Source of the DNA: Paenibacillus taichungensis
GTDB lineage: Bacteria > Bacillota > Bacilli > Paenibacillales > Paenibacillaceae
DNA: 55,193 nucleotides
Assembly (NCBI RefSeq): GCF_003287275.1
Contig: NZ_QEVW01000007.1
Location: 1-55,193, forward strand
Reading direction: 5' to 3'
The notes beneath the pieces were generated by a model. It was not told the origin of the DNA, ran no database searches, and saw only the letters and a list, made by a program, of their open reading frames with translations. Positions 27,388 to 35,929 of this stretch are shown here, one piece after another. Within the stretch, counting starts at the first letter, position 1, and every line of letters starts with the position of its first letter. A program made the translations under genes and the position numbers.

Positions 27388-27861
27388 CTAAATAAGTTCG
27401 TGCTCCTTCATACTATAATAATTAGATGAAGAAACAATAACAGAATCAAGCAATTCAATGCCGATAAGCTCTCCGGCTTTTTTTATGCGTTGGCTTATCT
27501 CCAAGTCCTCGGATGAAGCAGTAACATCTCCACTGGGATGGTTATGGCAGAAAAGAATGCTGGCGCTATTTGAAAGAATAGCTGCTTTAAACACCTCACG
27601 AGGATGGACAATAGCTGCATTCAAGCTGCCGATGGCAATCGTTTGAATGGCTGTCACCTTGTTCTTCGTATCCAAACAAATGAGGATACAATGCTCGCGA
27701 TCCTCTTCTCCAATGAATGCTTTTGCCAACTCGAACGCATCTTGAGGCTTTTGGATACTATTTGTTTGATACGGCAAGGTGCGTTCCCTCACCACACGCA
27801 AAGAGATGACGTTCAATCTTTTCATGCGTGCTTCTCTCGGAATTTTTTTCATCGGCTGCAT
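27388..27861 (-). CDS. RadC-type JAB/JAMM domain protein (short form)
   Basis: 157 aa, only the C-terminal JAB domain of RadC (~225 aa in chromosomal forms); the N-terminal helix-hairpin-helix part is missing. The metal motif HNHPSGDVTASSED is intact, and the conserved VTAIQTIAIGSLNAAIVHPREVFKAA precedes it. Such short RadC forms are frequent on plasmids, ICEs and islands; their function is unproven. GGAG lies ~10 nt before the ATG. It faces away from the gene at 28096, with a shared promoter region between. Confidence 0.88.
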   Translation of the reverse strand: MQPMKKIPREARMKRLNVISLRVVRERTLPYQTNSIQKPQDAFELAKAFIGEEDREHCILICLDTKNKVTAIQTIAIGSLNAAIVHPREVFKAAILSNSASILFCHNHPSGDVTASSEDLEISQRIKKAGELIGIELLDSVIVSSSNYYSMKEHELI

Positions 27862-27978
27862 GGGACAAGTCTCCTTTTCAAATTTTTGATTATCTTAGAT
27901 AAATCCCACAAATATAATATTCGTGGCGCACTTCCTCGCTATAAAACGGACGAAGCTTATCCGAACATTTCTGCTGGA

Positions 27979-28067
27979 TAAATTAAGCTTAAATCTGAGG
28001 ATATTATAGTAGCTAAATTAAGCTTGTCAATTCTTTTTGTTGACAGCGTTTTTTTTTAATTTACAAT
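27979..28067 (+). promoter_or_regulatory. Promoter and repeats before the gene at 28096
   Basis: TTGACA (28040-28045), 16-bp spacer, TACAAT (28062-28067). Two copies of TAAATTAAGCTT at 27979-27990 and 28014-28025 (35 bp apart) and a TGTCAA / TTGACA dyad overlapping the -35 are possible operators. Confidence 0.6.
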
Positions 28068-28095
28068 GCTGATTATGAAAAGAAGGTGATTAATT

Positions 28096-29136
28096 ATGTA
28101 TCAGTTTGTGAAGGACTTGGAGTCCTTAAAATGTCCAATCCTCAATATAAAAGAACGTGAGCTTTCACAAGATAGTAATTTTCGGAAGAAGCTTTATTTA
28201 GAGGAATCGGATATAAGACCTGAATATGGTAAAGAGTTTTTAGAACAAGATTATGTTGTTTTTCCGGTATATCGAGATGCGCGAATGCTCCCATTAGGTT
28301 ATGGAGCTAAATATTGTGATTATCGTGTCAAAGACCATGGCGGCGGTTTACTAGAAATCGTTCAGGAATACGGAAAACTGGAGATTAATCCACAGGACAC
28401 GCGGTATACAAAGGCGACAATTGACTCATCTAAGCCCCGTTTTTTCTGGTTCTATTACGATAAAGAAGAGGGACGTTACAAGCATGAGAATAATGAGGAA
28501 CGCTGGAAAAGTAGGTTGGATGAAATAAATCAAATTAAAGAACAACCGTACATACATAACCTAATTTGGTGCTTCTATGATTTCTACGAAGAATTCTGGA
28601 TTAATCGGGTTGTTTTTCAGAAGCAATATCATCTGAACAATTCCCCTTCTCATCTAGACATACTCGATTATATTTATTATTTGGAATGTCGTATGGAGGA
28701 TGTCAAAGCCTATCTTTTGCTTCTTCACATATTTGGGGAACTACCTAAAGAAGAATGCAACATAGCACAATTACTAGTGACAGAATTAGAAAGAAAAATA
28801 GAGAATGCGCGACTTTATTTGCACCGAAAAGAATTAACTCATATATGGGACTCTTTAGATGACAAACAACATGGTAAGCCTGTCGCTCTCCTACACAGCA
28901 TGATAGAGAATGTATTTAAGCCTGCTTATTTCGTTCACCCACTTGAAGGAAATCAATATCCAAACGTTGGGGAAATTTATGAAAGATTGCAACCAACCAA
29001 AAAGTTTAGTAGTCGAAATGAACTTCGTATTCAAAAAGAAAAAATGATTGCGAGTGCTCAACAAGCATTTGCGGTTAAAGGAGCTAGTCAAGTAACATCC
29101 ATTTTTGATTACTGCATTTATTATGTTAATAAATAA
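28096..29136 (+). CDS. Hypothetical island protein, no recognised domain
   Basis: 346 aa, soluble, no signal or membrane segment. Aromatic-rich N-terminal half (FFWFYYDKEEGRYKHENNEE; LIWCFYDFYEEFW) and helical C-terminal half (DYIYYLECRMEDVKAYLLLLH to RKIENARLYLHR). I see no catalytic motif. AAGGTGATTAATT precedes the ATG, and a good promoter lies upstream. A+T-rich like the island. It stands alone, so context gives no function; a defence or regulatory role is possible given its neighbours. Confidence 0.75.
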   Translation: MYQFVKDLESLKCPILNIKERELSQDSNFRKKLYLEESDIRPEYGKEFLEQDYVVFPVYRDARMLPLGYGAKYCDYRVKDHGGGLLEIVQEYGKLEINPQDTRYTKATIDSSKPRFFWFYYDKEEGRYKHENNEERWKSRLDEINQIKEQPYIHNLIWCFYDFYEEFWINRVVFQKQYHLNNSPSHLDILDYIYYLECRMEDVKAYLLLLHIFGELPKEECNIAQLLVTELERKIENARLYLHRKELTHIWDSLDDKQHGKPVALLHSMIENVFKPAYFVHPLEGNQYPNVGEIYERLQPTKKFSSRNELRIQKEKMIASAQQAFAVKGASQVTSIFDYCIYYVNK

Positions 29137-29433
29137 AAAAAATGCGAAAAAAGAGTGCTCGAGAAATGAGTCTCTTTTTCGTTGAAAGGTCAATTAAGAA
29201 ATAAAGACATGTACTGGGGCTTTGCCCCACACCCATCCTCGCCGGAAGCAGGTGGTCTATACTTAGACCACCAATTCGAAGGATTTGGGGCTTGAAAAGA
29301 AATCAAGGGTCGAGATGAACTCGCCTTGCTCGCCCTTGATTTCGGCATCAAACGAATTAAAAAAAAAGGATTACATGAATCCCCTTATTATGGTACTTTA
29401 TACCTAATATATTTTCATTACTGGGAGGATTAT
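29137..29433. other. G+C-rich non-coding pocket with a strong hairpin
   Basis: About 29215-29345 is richer in G+C than its surroundings. It contains GGGGCTTTGCCCC (29218-29230), GGTGGTCTA / TAGACCACC (29251-29271), and a bulged stem GAAATCAAGGG-CGAG / CTCG-CCCTTGATTTC (29299-29314 with 29329-29343). No gene is supported. Such stem clusters occur at origins of transfer or as structured RNAs. Confidence 0.5.
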
Positions 29434-30999
29434 ATGTCGTTTGTTCAAGTGAAGGATATCAAAATACATTATCAAATTTACAAATCTCAGTATGCAATGG
29501 ATACACTTGTTCTCATTCATGGTGTAGGGTTGAGTATGGAATTGTGGGAACCTATACTTCCATACTTCCTTCATAATTATCATGTAGTTATCTTTGATTT
29601 ACGAGGGCATGGGGAAACCGAAAGAGGGACGTCCGATTTTAGTTGGGAATTGTTTGTAGACGATATAAATAAATTGATGGAATTTCTGCATTTAGAATTC
29701 TTTCATCTAATTGGACACGGATTCGGTGCAACTTTAACGATGAAGTATAGCCAGAAGTATAAAGAAAAAGTAAAAAGTATCATCCTGCTAGCTGTTCCAG
29801 CATTTTTTCCAAGAAAATCTATTGATGCATTGATTGAAAGTCGGAAGGTACTGTCATGTAGTGGTTCCATGCTGCCCCTCGCTCAGAACATGGCAAAAGG
29901 AATTACGATGGAGCCGTCCGATAGCAGTATTTTTCAGAAGATAGTAAACGCGTATTCAATGGTGACACCTGAAACCTATTTTCAGATTTTTGATTTGTAC
30001 TTGGATACACCGCCAAATGGAGATTTTGAGTTTATTAGACACCCTACCTTATCGTTAGTGGGCGTTCATGATCCGATATATTTGACTTCGTATACGTTAT
30101 CTTCAAAATTATTGATTCAGACGAGATTATTAGTTGTACCTCATTCTTCGAATGCCGTATTTATAGACCAGCCCAAATTAACGGCTGAATGGATTCATGA
30201 TTTTATACAAAAACCCGTTTTGGTCAGGAGCAACTACGGCTCATTTGAGAGTAATGGAGCTGTAAGTGTCATGGATTATTTTCATGAAGTCTATGAAATT
30301 GGAATCAATAAATTAGGCAAGCAAACGATTATACAGGTTGATTTCTTAACTGCATTTCGTGTAAGTATAAATAACGAATACATATGGGATGGTTGGAATC
30401 AGCGTTACGCCAAAAGTTTATTGCTTTTTCTTACATTTAACCAAACTACTACGCGTGAGCAGATTTGTGATTCCTTATTTCCTGAAGTCCCTTTAAAGCA
30501 GGCATTAAATAATCTCAAAGTATATTTAAACTACTTGAGGAAACTAATTGAAATTGCTGAGTCCAATAACTCTATATTGATGACTGATAAGGAGCATGTT
30601 GCTATTCGTGGGAGTTTACGATCCGATGTATTAAAACTCAACAGTGACTTGCAAAAAGCTCAGATTGAGAAGAGTAATGATTTCAAATTGAATTTATGTA
30701 AAGAAATCTTTAATGCGCTGCCAGAAACCTTACTCCCAGGACTATATGATGATTGGATAAATCTATATAGGGATAAGTTGGAGAACCAGATTGTTGATTT
30801 AGCAAAGGAAGTGGCTGAGATTGAAAGAGATAGGGGGAATTTGCAAAGTAGCATCTATTTTTATAATGTAGCGCTAAGATACCATCCAGAGGATGAATGG
30901 CTATATGATGAGACAATTTTATTATATGAGCAATTGAAAAACGGAGTTGAACGACAAAAAGGAAATAGAGTAAGGAAAGAAAAAATGGGAAGGTCTTAA
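29434..30999 (+). CDS. Fusion of inactive alpha/beta-hydrolase and BTAD-type DNA-binding regulator
   Basis: 521 aa. Residues ~1-265 are an alpha/beta-hydrolase fold (LIHGVGLSMELWEP oxyanion strand, VIFDLRGHGETERG). The nucleophile elbow reads GHGFG (residues 94-98), so the catalytic serine is a glycine at 96. Residues ~295-385 resemble an OmpR/SARP winged helix (FLTAFRVSINNEYIWDG...EQICDSLFP) and ~410-510 a helical BTAD/TPR part. I infer a ligand-sensing transcription activator that uses a dead hydrolase as receptor. Start 29434 has GGGAGG 5 nt upstream; the frame to 29326 crosses non-coding hairpin DNA. A terminator follows. Confidence 0.75.
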   Translation: MSFVQVKDIKIHYQIYKSQYAMDTLVLIHGVGLSMELWEPILPYFLHNYHVVIFDLRGHGETERGTSDFSWELFVDDINKLMEFLHLEFFHLIGHGFGATLTMKYSQKYKEKVKSIILLAVPAFFPRKSIDALIESRKVLSCSGSMLPLAQNMAKGITMEPSDSSIFQKIVNAYSMVTPETYFQIFDLYLDTPPNGDFEFIRHPTLSLVGVHDPIYLTSYTLSSKLLIQTRLLVVPHSSNAVFIDQPKLTAEWIHDFIQKPVLVRSNYGSFESNGAVSVMDYFHEVYEIGINKLGKQTIIQVDFLTAFRVSINNEYIWDGWNQRYAKSLLLFLTFNQTTTREQICDSLFPEVPLKQALNNLKVYLNYLRKLIEIAESNNSILMTDKEHVAIRGSLRSDVLKLNSDLQKAQIEKSNDFKLNLCKEIFNALPETLLPGLYDDWINLYRDKLENQIVDLAKEVAEIERDRGNLQSSIYFYNVALRYHPEDEWLYDETILLYEQLKNGVERQKGNRVRKEKMGRS

Positions 31000-31017
31000 C
31001 AGACCTTCCCATTTTTT
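30981..31017. terminator. Perfect bidirectional terminator
   Basis: 16-bp stem AAAAATGGGAAGGTCT / AGACCTTCCCATTTTT, loop TAAC, U tract on both strands; it contains the stop of the hydrolase-BTAD gene and separates it from the convergent XRE gene. Confidence 0.93.
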
Positions 31018-31074
31018 ATCAATATCAATTGTAATGAATGCTGTAACCCTAGTGTAACGATGGATTGTATAAAA

Positions 31075-31278
31075 TTAGTCAACTGCTCTTCTATCTTTCC
31101 ATTCGTCAATTTCTCTTGGATCAATATCTAGAATTTCGCATATATGCAAAGCGATGTTTACTGTAGGCATTGTAAGCCCATGTTCAATATTTTGATAATG
31201 TTTCAAGGAAACATTAATGGCGCGGCTTAGCTTTTCTTGGGTCAGGTTTTTAGCATTTCGCGCGGCGCTGATTTTCAT
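31075..31278 (-). CDS. XRE-family HTH regulator
   Basis: 67 aa consisting of one Cro/CI-type HTH: KISAARNAKNLTQEKLSRAINVSLKHYQNIEHG. Length and sequence match small phage or island repressors. AAGGAGTTGTTTCCCT precedes the ATG. A perfect 22-bp palindrome lies between it and the divergent exported-protein gene and is its likely operator. Confidence 0.88.
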   Translation of the reverse strand: MKISAARNAKNLTQEKLSRAINVSLKHYQNIEHGLTMPTVNIALHICEILDIDPREIDEWKDRRAVD

Positions 31279-31354
31279 AGGGAAACAACTCCTTGATCTA
31301 TTTCCCTAATCGTAGACAATTCGCAAACTTTTAATAACATAATATAATTGGCGA

Positions 31355-31376
31355 ATTATAATACGTGTATTATAAT
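31355..31376. promoter_or_regulatory. 22-bp perfect palindrome, likely operator
   Basis: Arms ATTATAATAC and GTATTATAAT flank GT. It lies in the divergent region of the XRE gene and the gene at 31431. A second dyad, AATTCGC (31318-31324) / GGCGAATT (31350-31357), adjoins it. Confidence 0.6.
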
Positions 31377-31430
31377 GAGTTTGTTAGGTGTTATGAATTT
31401 AAGGAAAAATAATTAAACAAAAGGAGAGTA

Positions 31431-32189
31431 ATGAAAATGACTAAACTTAAAAGAATTAAAGATGTGACAGTTGGAGTAATTCTTGGTGGAGTATTATTCT
31501 CGGGGGTATCATATGCAGCTTCCACGAGCATTGATGTAAGTTTCCAACCATTGAAATACTTCTTTGACGGTGTAGAGAAAACAGCGCCATCAGACCAGCA
31601 AGGTTTTGTTTATAAGGGAACAACTTATGTGCCGCTTCGCTTCGTGTCGGAGGCATTGGGAAAGAAAGTTGGGTATGATGGGAAGACTTCTTCCATATAT
31701 GTGGGTAAACAAAAAGAAGGTAGCTTTTCATATATGGAACAAATGAAAGCTTACTCAAATCAGTCTAAAATCGGTGAAAGAATAATCGAAACTTTTACTT
31801 CAAACACTGGAGACCAATATCTTCATGGATATGAACTGCCGTTTTTTAATGGCGAAACTGGTGGTAGTTCGGATGAAGAGACTGGTTGGGGATTTACTAA
31901 AGAATATCTTTTGAATAGTCAATATAAGGAATTCCAAGCTCTACTAGTTCCAAGTGAGGAATGGGGCACGGCGCCATCACAAACTGATTTTAGTGGAAGC
32001 TTAGAAGTATATGTTGATGATGTATCTGTTTATAAAAGTGGAAAGATAGCTTCTAATATAACAGAACCAATCAAAGTGAACGTTGACCTGACAGGAGCTA
32101 ACAAAGTTAAAATAGCTTTCAAAGGAGACGGCACATATCATGCCGCAACTGGCGGATTTGGTTTAGTTGAAGCGAAGTTTTTCCAATAG
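31431..32189 (+). CDS. Exported stalk-domain protein (copper amine oxidase N-terminal-like)
   Basis: 252 aa. A signal peptide (~1-30, ending near SYAAS) is followed by a stalk domain at ~35-92: FFDGVEKTAPSDQQGFVYKGTTYVPLRFVSEALGKKV, common in Paenibacillus surface proteins. Residues ~110-252 look like a beta-sandwich resembling NPCBM/carbohydrate-binding modules (VYVDDVSVYKSGKI, NVDLTGANKVKIAF). Secreted or wall-associated. AAGGAGAG precedes the ATG. It follows the palindrome and may be controlled by the XRE protein. Confidence 0.8.
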   Translation: MKMTKLKRIKDVTVGVILGGVLFSGVSYAASTSIDVSFQPLKYFFDGVEKTAPSDQQGFVYKGTTYVPLRFVSEALGKKVGYDGKTSSIYVGKQKEGSFSYMEQMKAYSNQSKIGERIIETFTSNTGDQYLHGYELPFFNGETGGSSDEETGWGFTKEYLLNSQYKEFQALLVPSEEWGTAPSQTDFSGSLEVYVDDVSVYKSGKIASNITEPIKVNVDLTGANKVKIAFKGDGTYHAATGGFGLVEAKFFQ

Positions 32190-32238
32190 ATATTATGGTG
32201 ATTAATAAATTTGAATCATACTAACAAGTAATTTAAAA

Positions 32239-32274
32239 AGAACGAGCACTTTGCAAAAGCAAAATGCTCGTTCT
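32239..32274. terminator. Inverted repeat between exported-protein genes
   Basis: AGAACGAGCA / TGCTCGTTCT, 10-bp stem with 16-nt loop. A long T tract is missing, so terminator function is uncertain. Confidence 0.45.
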
Positions 32275-32307
32275 GTAGTATTAATAACTTTTGTAAAGGA
32301 GACAGAG

Positions 32308-33537
32308 ATGAATAATAGATATTTGATAATTATGGTTGGTCTCGCATTTTCGTTGCTTGTAAGTATTTTCCCTTCGACCACAGACGCAGCAGATATCAAA
32401 AAAGCAAATATAAAGGTAGAGAGAATTACAAAGCATACTGATACCAAATATGATGCTGTGAAAAGTTTTGATTTTTTGCCTTCAGGTAAATCCGTTCTTT
32501 TGACAATCAACCCTCAAATACAAGTAAGCTATTTGAGCTTCTATGACAAGGGCAACAATCTGAAATATAAAATTACTGGTGGTAATAACGAACAGATCAG
32601 TTATATGTACTGGAACGGGATGATTTTTGTAGAAATCAGTTCAATATATAACACATCGTATTCCCGATTATACGCCTATGATGAAAAAACTTTTAAGTTA
32701 ATCTGGAAACGTGAGTTCAAAGGATTTAGTGTTGAACTTCGAGATGTCGCAAATAACAAATTGTTGTTAAAACGTCTTCTTGCTAATGATCATGAGGATG
32801 TGATTTATTATCTCAATCCAAATAGCGGAAATACAATCACAACACAGAAATATCCTTTTATGGAATGGGAGTTCGGTTACAGCCAAACCCAAAATCCTTC
32901 AGGCTATTTGGTCACATCACAGATATATAAGTTTAAATACCAATTAAAAAAGGGCGAAGGGCAAGTTGATGATATTTTTCAAGGATCAGATGGTACCGTA
33001 TATTTAGTGACGGGTCCTGATTATAGTAGGAGTATAGAAGAGTCTCAAAAGTACTACCCAGGAACCTTTACTGGAGTATTCGCAATTGATGGGAAAACGA
33101 ATAAGCTGAAATGGAAGAAAACATATAGGATTCATGCTGGTGAAGGTAATATCTTTTTTAATGAAAAGCAAGGTATATATTTGCTTGATGGTTCTGAACT
33201 TCACTTAATAGATAAAACAGGAGTTGAGAAATGGAAGTACGATTATTATGAGAATGAAAAATATGATCCATTAGTACCTACTATTTATTTCAATGATAGT
33301 GGACTGATATTCTGGGACAAAGTAATTCTTTCGTCAATAACCGGGGAGAAACTTGCTGATTTTAATTTTGATTTCCAGAATATTATAGGTGTATTGTATT
33401 GGATGGATACAGAAGGAAATTTCTACGCGAGGGGCGGGGTTGGAAAGAGACTTTCAGATGGAACATTCTCACCTAGTAACTTAGAAACTGTTTATTACAA
33501 ATTCAAAATAAAGAATTTATCTGAGCTTATCAAATGA
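32308..33537 (+). CDS. Exported beta-propeller-like (PQQ-type) protein
   Basis: About 409 aa. Signal peptide ~1-28 (LIIMVGLAFSLLVSIFPSTTDA). The body has repeated YAYDEKTFKLIWKREF and FAIDGKTNKLKWKKTY and LIDKTGVEKWKYDY segments, typical of PQQ-like/WD-type propeller blades. Probably a surface protein of unknown ligand. The ATG at 32308 is preceded by AAAGGAGA; an ORF extension to 32251 lies before it. It runs with the stalk protein and the SLH remnant on one strand. Confidence 0.75.
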   Translation: MNNRYLIIMVGLAFSLLVSIFPSTTDAADIKKANIKVERITKHTDTKYDAVKSFDFLPSGKSVLLTINPQIQVSYLSFYDKGNNLKYKITGGNNEQISYMYWNGMIFVEISSIYNTSYSRLYAYDEKTFKLIWKREFKGFSVELRDVANNKLLLKRLLANDHEDVIYYLNPNSGNTITTQKYPFMEWEFGYSQTQNPSGYLVTSQIYKFKYQLKKGEGQVDDIFQGSDGTVYLVTGPDYSRSIEESQKYYPGTFTGVFAIDGKTNKLKWKKTYRIHAGEGNIFFNEKQGIYLLDGSELHLIDKTGVEKWKYDYYENEKYDPLVPTIYFNDSGLIFWDKVILSSITGEKLADFNFDFQNIIGVLYWMDTEGNFYARGGVGKRLSDGTFSPSNLETVYYKFKIKNLSELIK

Positions 33538-33540
33538 GTG

Positions 33541-34043
33541 ATGTTAGTTGGGCACGGTGTTATCGACTGCCTTGACATACCTAGCGTCGTATCAGGTTAT
33601 CCAGATGGGACATTTCGTCGGATGCAACTGTAACGAAGGAAGAGTTTATAAATTTGCTATTGACTGCAAAGTCAATAGCATCAAATACAGTCGTCAGTAA
33701 TTCCTTCTCGGATGTTCCTACGTTAACGTGGTCTTATTCAAAAAGCAGCTTTTCCGGCATCTTTAGTGCCCTTGAAGAAGGGCAGAAATTCAACCCAACA
33801 TTGTCAGTTACGTGTGAACAAATGGCAGTTTATGTAGTAAGAACTCTTAAGCTCCCCTTATCCGAAAACCTATAGAGCTTTATTGATGCTGAAGACATCA
33901 CTGACTATCCTGAACTGGTACTTACTGCTGCAACAAACGGAATAATCGGTGTATATCAAGATGGAAGCTATAAACCGAAAGCTTACTTGTCACGTGCTGT
34001 AGTAGCGATGGTTTGGATTCCAAAGAAATTTAATAAAAAGTAA
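33541..34043 (+). pseudogene. Decayed SLH-domain (S-layer anchoring) gene
   Basis: Three SLH-like modules are readable: SGYPDGTF (33593-33617), SDVPTLTWSYSKS (from ~33711), and TAATNGIIGVYQDGSYKP (from ~33930) to RAVVAMVW. They are split by a frameshift near 33615-33625 and an in-frame TAG at 33873-33875; no ribosome site is seen. It follows the propeller gene directly and may once have been its C-terminal wall anchor or a separate gene. Confidence 0.75.
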
Positions 34044-34062
34044 ATACTCCAATAGACTAGTT

Positions 34063-34088
34063 AGCCTCGATAATTCGGGGCTTTTTTC
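34063..34088 (+). terminator. Terminator after the SLH remnant
   Basis: Stem AGCCTCGA / TTCGGGGCT then TTTTTT. It isolates the exported-protein genes from the defence operon. Confidence 0.8.
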
Positions 34089-34202
34089 CTATTGAAAGCA
34101 GGGTTTTGGAAGAGCTTGGTCGAATTAATAGAGATCATGTCATATGTAAAGTGAATTTAAACATAAAGACATGGGTTCAGTTTCCAAGAAAGGAGTCAAG
34201 AA

Positions 34203-35474
34203 ATGGCTGATAGTTCAAATTTCCAAGATAGAACAAGCGCAGATAAAACATCAATCGGATTTGATTATCAATTTTTCTATTTTATAGATTTGTTATTAAA
34301 TATGAAGATTGATCAAAAGATAGGTTACGAAGTAAAAGATGATATTCATATAGAATTAGATTCGAAAAACCATATATTAATGCAGACAAAGCATACTTTA
34401 AAAACTAATGCACAAGGTCAAACTGTAAATTTGACTGAACGGGATGGTGATTTATGGAAGACAATACATAACTGGATAAAAGTGATTAATGATAAGGATG
34501 AAAAAAGAGAATTTATCTCGGAACAAATTCAGTTTATGAATCAAACAAAATTTGTGTTGATCTCAAATAAAGCTAGTAGCACCAATAATCAACTACTTAA
34601 AAAGATAGATGCCGTACAGAAAGATACCTTAAGTATCTTAAATTTCCAAAGTTATTTAAGTAAGCTGATTTCCGAAACAAGCACTAAAAAAGCTGATGGA
34701 ACTGGAAATAAGTTGAAAAATTATATGAGAGAACTTGTATCACAAAATGACGAATGGCTAAAGAAGTTCTTATCCAAAATTGAATTTCAATTGAATCAAG
34801 ATGACTTGATACAAAAAATCAAAAATACAATTCGCGTGAAGCTTTTTGAGGTGGATGAATATAGGATCAATAATGCGCTTGATTGCATATTCAGTAATTT
34901 GAGTATTTGGAAATATGAAAATGTAAAAAAAGGTGAAAAGATATATATAGATTATGAAGAAGTAGAGACAAAACTTCACAAATGCTTTTTAGTTGCTAGA
35001 AATAATAAACTTCCTAAAAGAAAATTTCAGTTTGATTTACCAAATGATTTGGAGTCTCAAATTTTTATAAAACAATTGGTAGATATTAATGATATAGATC
35101 CTTTAGATTTCGTCCAAATGGCAGAATACACCACATATAAATTAAATATCTTGAAACATTTAGAATCCTGGAAACAGGCTGGTTATATTACTGAAGATGA
35201 ATTAGATGATTTTAACGAAGAATGCGTCGCAATATGGAAGAACCTACATCGAGCAGCCCATCGAACAAGCCGAGGTTTAATCAGAGATAATGAACCAATC
35301 CCTGAATTAATCAAAATGAACGCTTTGAATTGTCTAGATAACATCAGAGACCAATCAGTGAAGATTGATGACGAAGAACTTAACATTAAAATGAGTAACG
35401 GACAGTTTTATCACCTTTCTGATAATCCTTCTATAGGGTGGCTTCTTGATTGGGAGGTAAAGTACAAAATATGA
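34203..35474 (+). CDS. ABC-3C C-terminal component fused to a PD-(D/E)xK-type nuclease domain
   Basis: 423 aa, first gene of a four-gene operon. The N-terminus (~15-70) reads GFDYQ (19-23), then EVKDD with Asp47 and Q61-T-K63, the pattern of Cap4/DUF4297-like restriction nuclease folds in bacterial immunity proteins. The remainder, charged and helical with a tail of short motifs (PSIGWLLDWE), fits the C-terminal component of ABC-three-component (ABC-3C) systems, in which an effector nuclease is often joined. The assignment leans on the downstream DUF3732-type ATPase. AAGGAG precedes the ATG; the stop overlaps the next start by 4 nt. Confidence 0.7.
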   Translation: MADSSNFQDRTSADKTSIGFDYQFFYFIDLLLNMKIDQKIGYEVKDDIHIELDSKNHILMQTKHTLKTNAQGQTVNLTERDGDLWKTIHNWIKVINDKDEKREFISEQIQFMNQTKFVLISNKASSTNNQLLKKIDAVQKDTLSILNFQSYLSKLISETSTKKADGTGNKLKNYMRELVSQNDEWLKKFLSKIEFQLNQDDLIQKIKNTIRVKLFEVDEYRINNALDCIFSNLSIWKYENVKKGEKIYIDYEEVETKLHKCFLVARNNKLPKRKFQFDLPNDLESQIFIKQLVDINDIDPLDFVQMAEYTTYKLNILKHLESWKQAGYITEDELDDFNEECVAIWKNLHRAAHRTSRGLIRDNEPIPELIKMNALNCLDNIRDQSVKIDDEELNIKMSNGQFYHLSDNPSIGWLLDWEVKYKI

Positions 35475-35929
35475 ACCAATCTAAATATTTTTATAATAAC
35501 GAGGCATTTGGTATTGTAGCAATTGCATCGGTACTTAAATATTCAAAAACTCTTCCATTATCGAAAGCCTTATTAATACTTCCAACTGTTGCACATAAAG
35601 AAACTTTAAATTATTTAAAAAGAGCAAATAGTGATGTGAAAAGTATTGAGCAATTAATTATTAAGAAAGGTAATTTAGTTACGAATTTCAACAGTAGATT
35701 TCAATCATTACTTCCAGTTTCGATTAACTCAATTAATATATTGTGTGAGATGAAGTATGTTAAGTTCGTTGATGAGCATTTATCATTACTGGATGAGTCT
35801 AAATTTAATTTTAGTGAACCAAGTTTAGGGGGGCGTGCAAGAGCCATCGTGCAAGCTTCCTCTAAAATTACGGTCTTACTACAAAAAAATGCAAATGATT
35901 TATATTTGCAATTGAGGGTGCAATTATGA
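35471..35929 (+). CDS. ABC-3C middle component
   Basis: 152 aa, small helical protein (FYNNEAFGIVAIASVLKYSK at the start, LPLSKALLILPTVAHKETL next), the length and N-terminal style of ABC-3C middle components. It has no enzymatic motif and is thought to bridge the ATPase and the effector. ATGA overlaps with both the gene before and the gene after show tight coupling. The ATG at 35471 is preferred to the upstream TTG frame start. Confidence 0.65.
   Translation: MNQSKYFYNNEAFGIVAIASVLKYSKTLPLSKALLILPTVAHKETLNYLKRANSDVKSIEQLIIKKGNLVTNFNSRFQSLLPVSINSINILCEMKYVKFVDEHLSLLDESKFNFSEPSLGGRARAIVQASSKITVLLQKNANDLYLQLRVQL

Noticed and set aside
29326..29433. N-terminal 36-residue extension of the hydrolase-BTAD protein
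   Set aside because: It crosses the stem at 29329-29343; a good ribosome site precedes 29434 and the hydrolase fold starts there.
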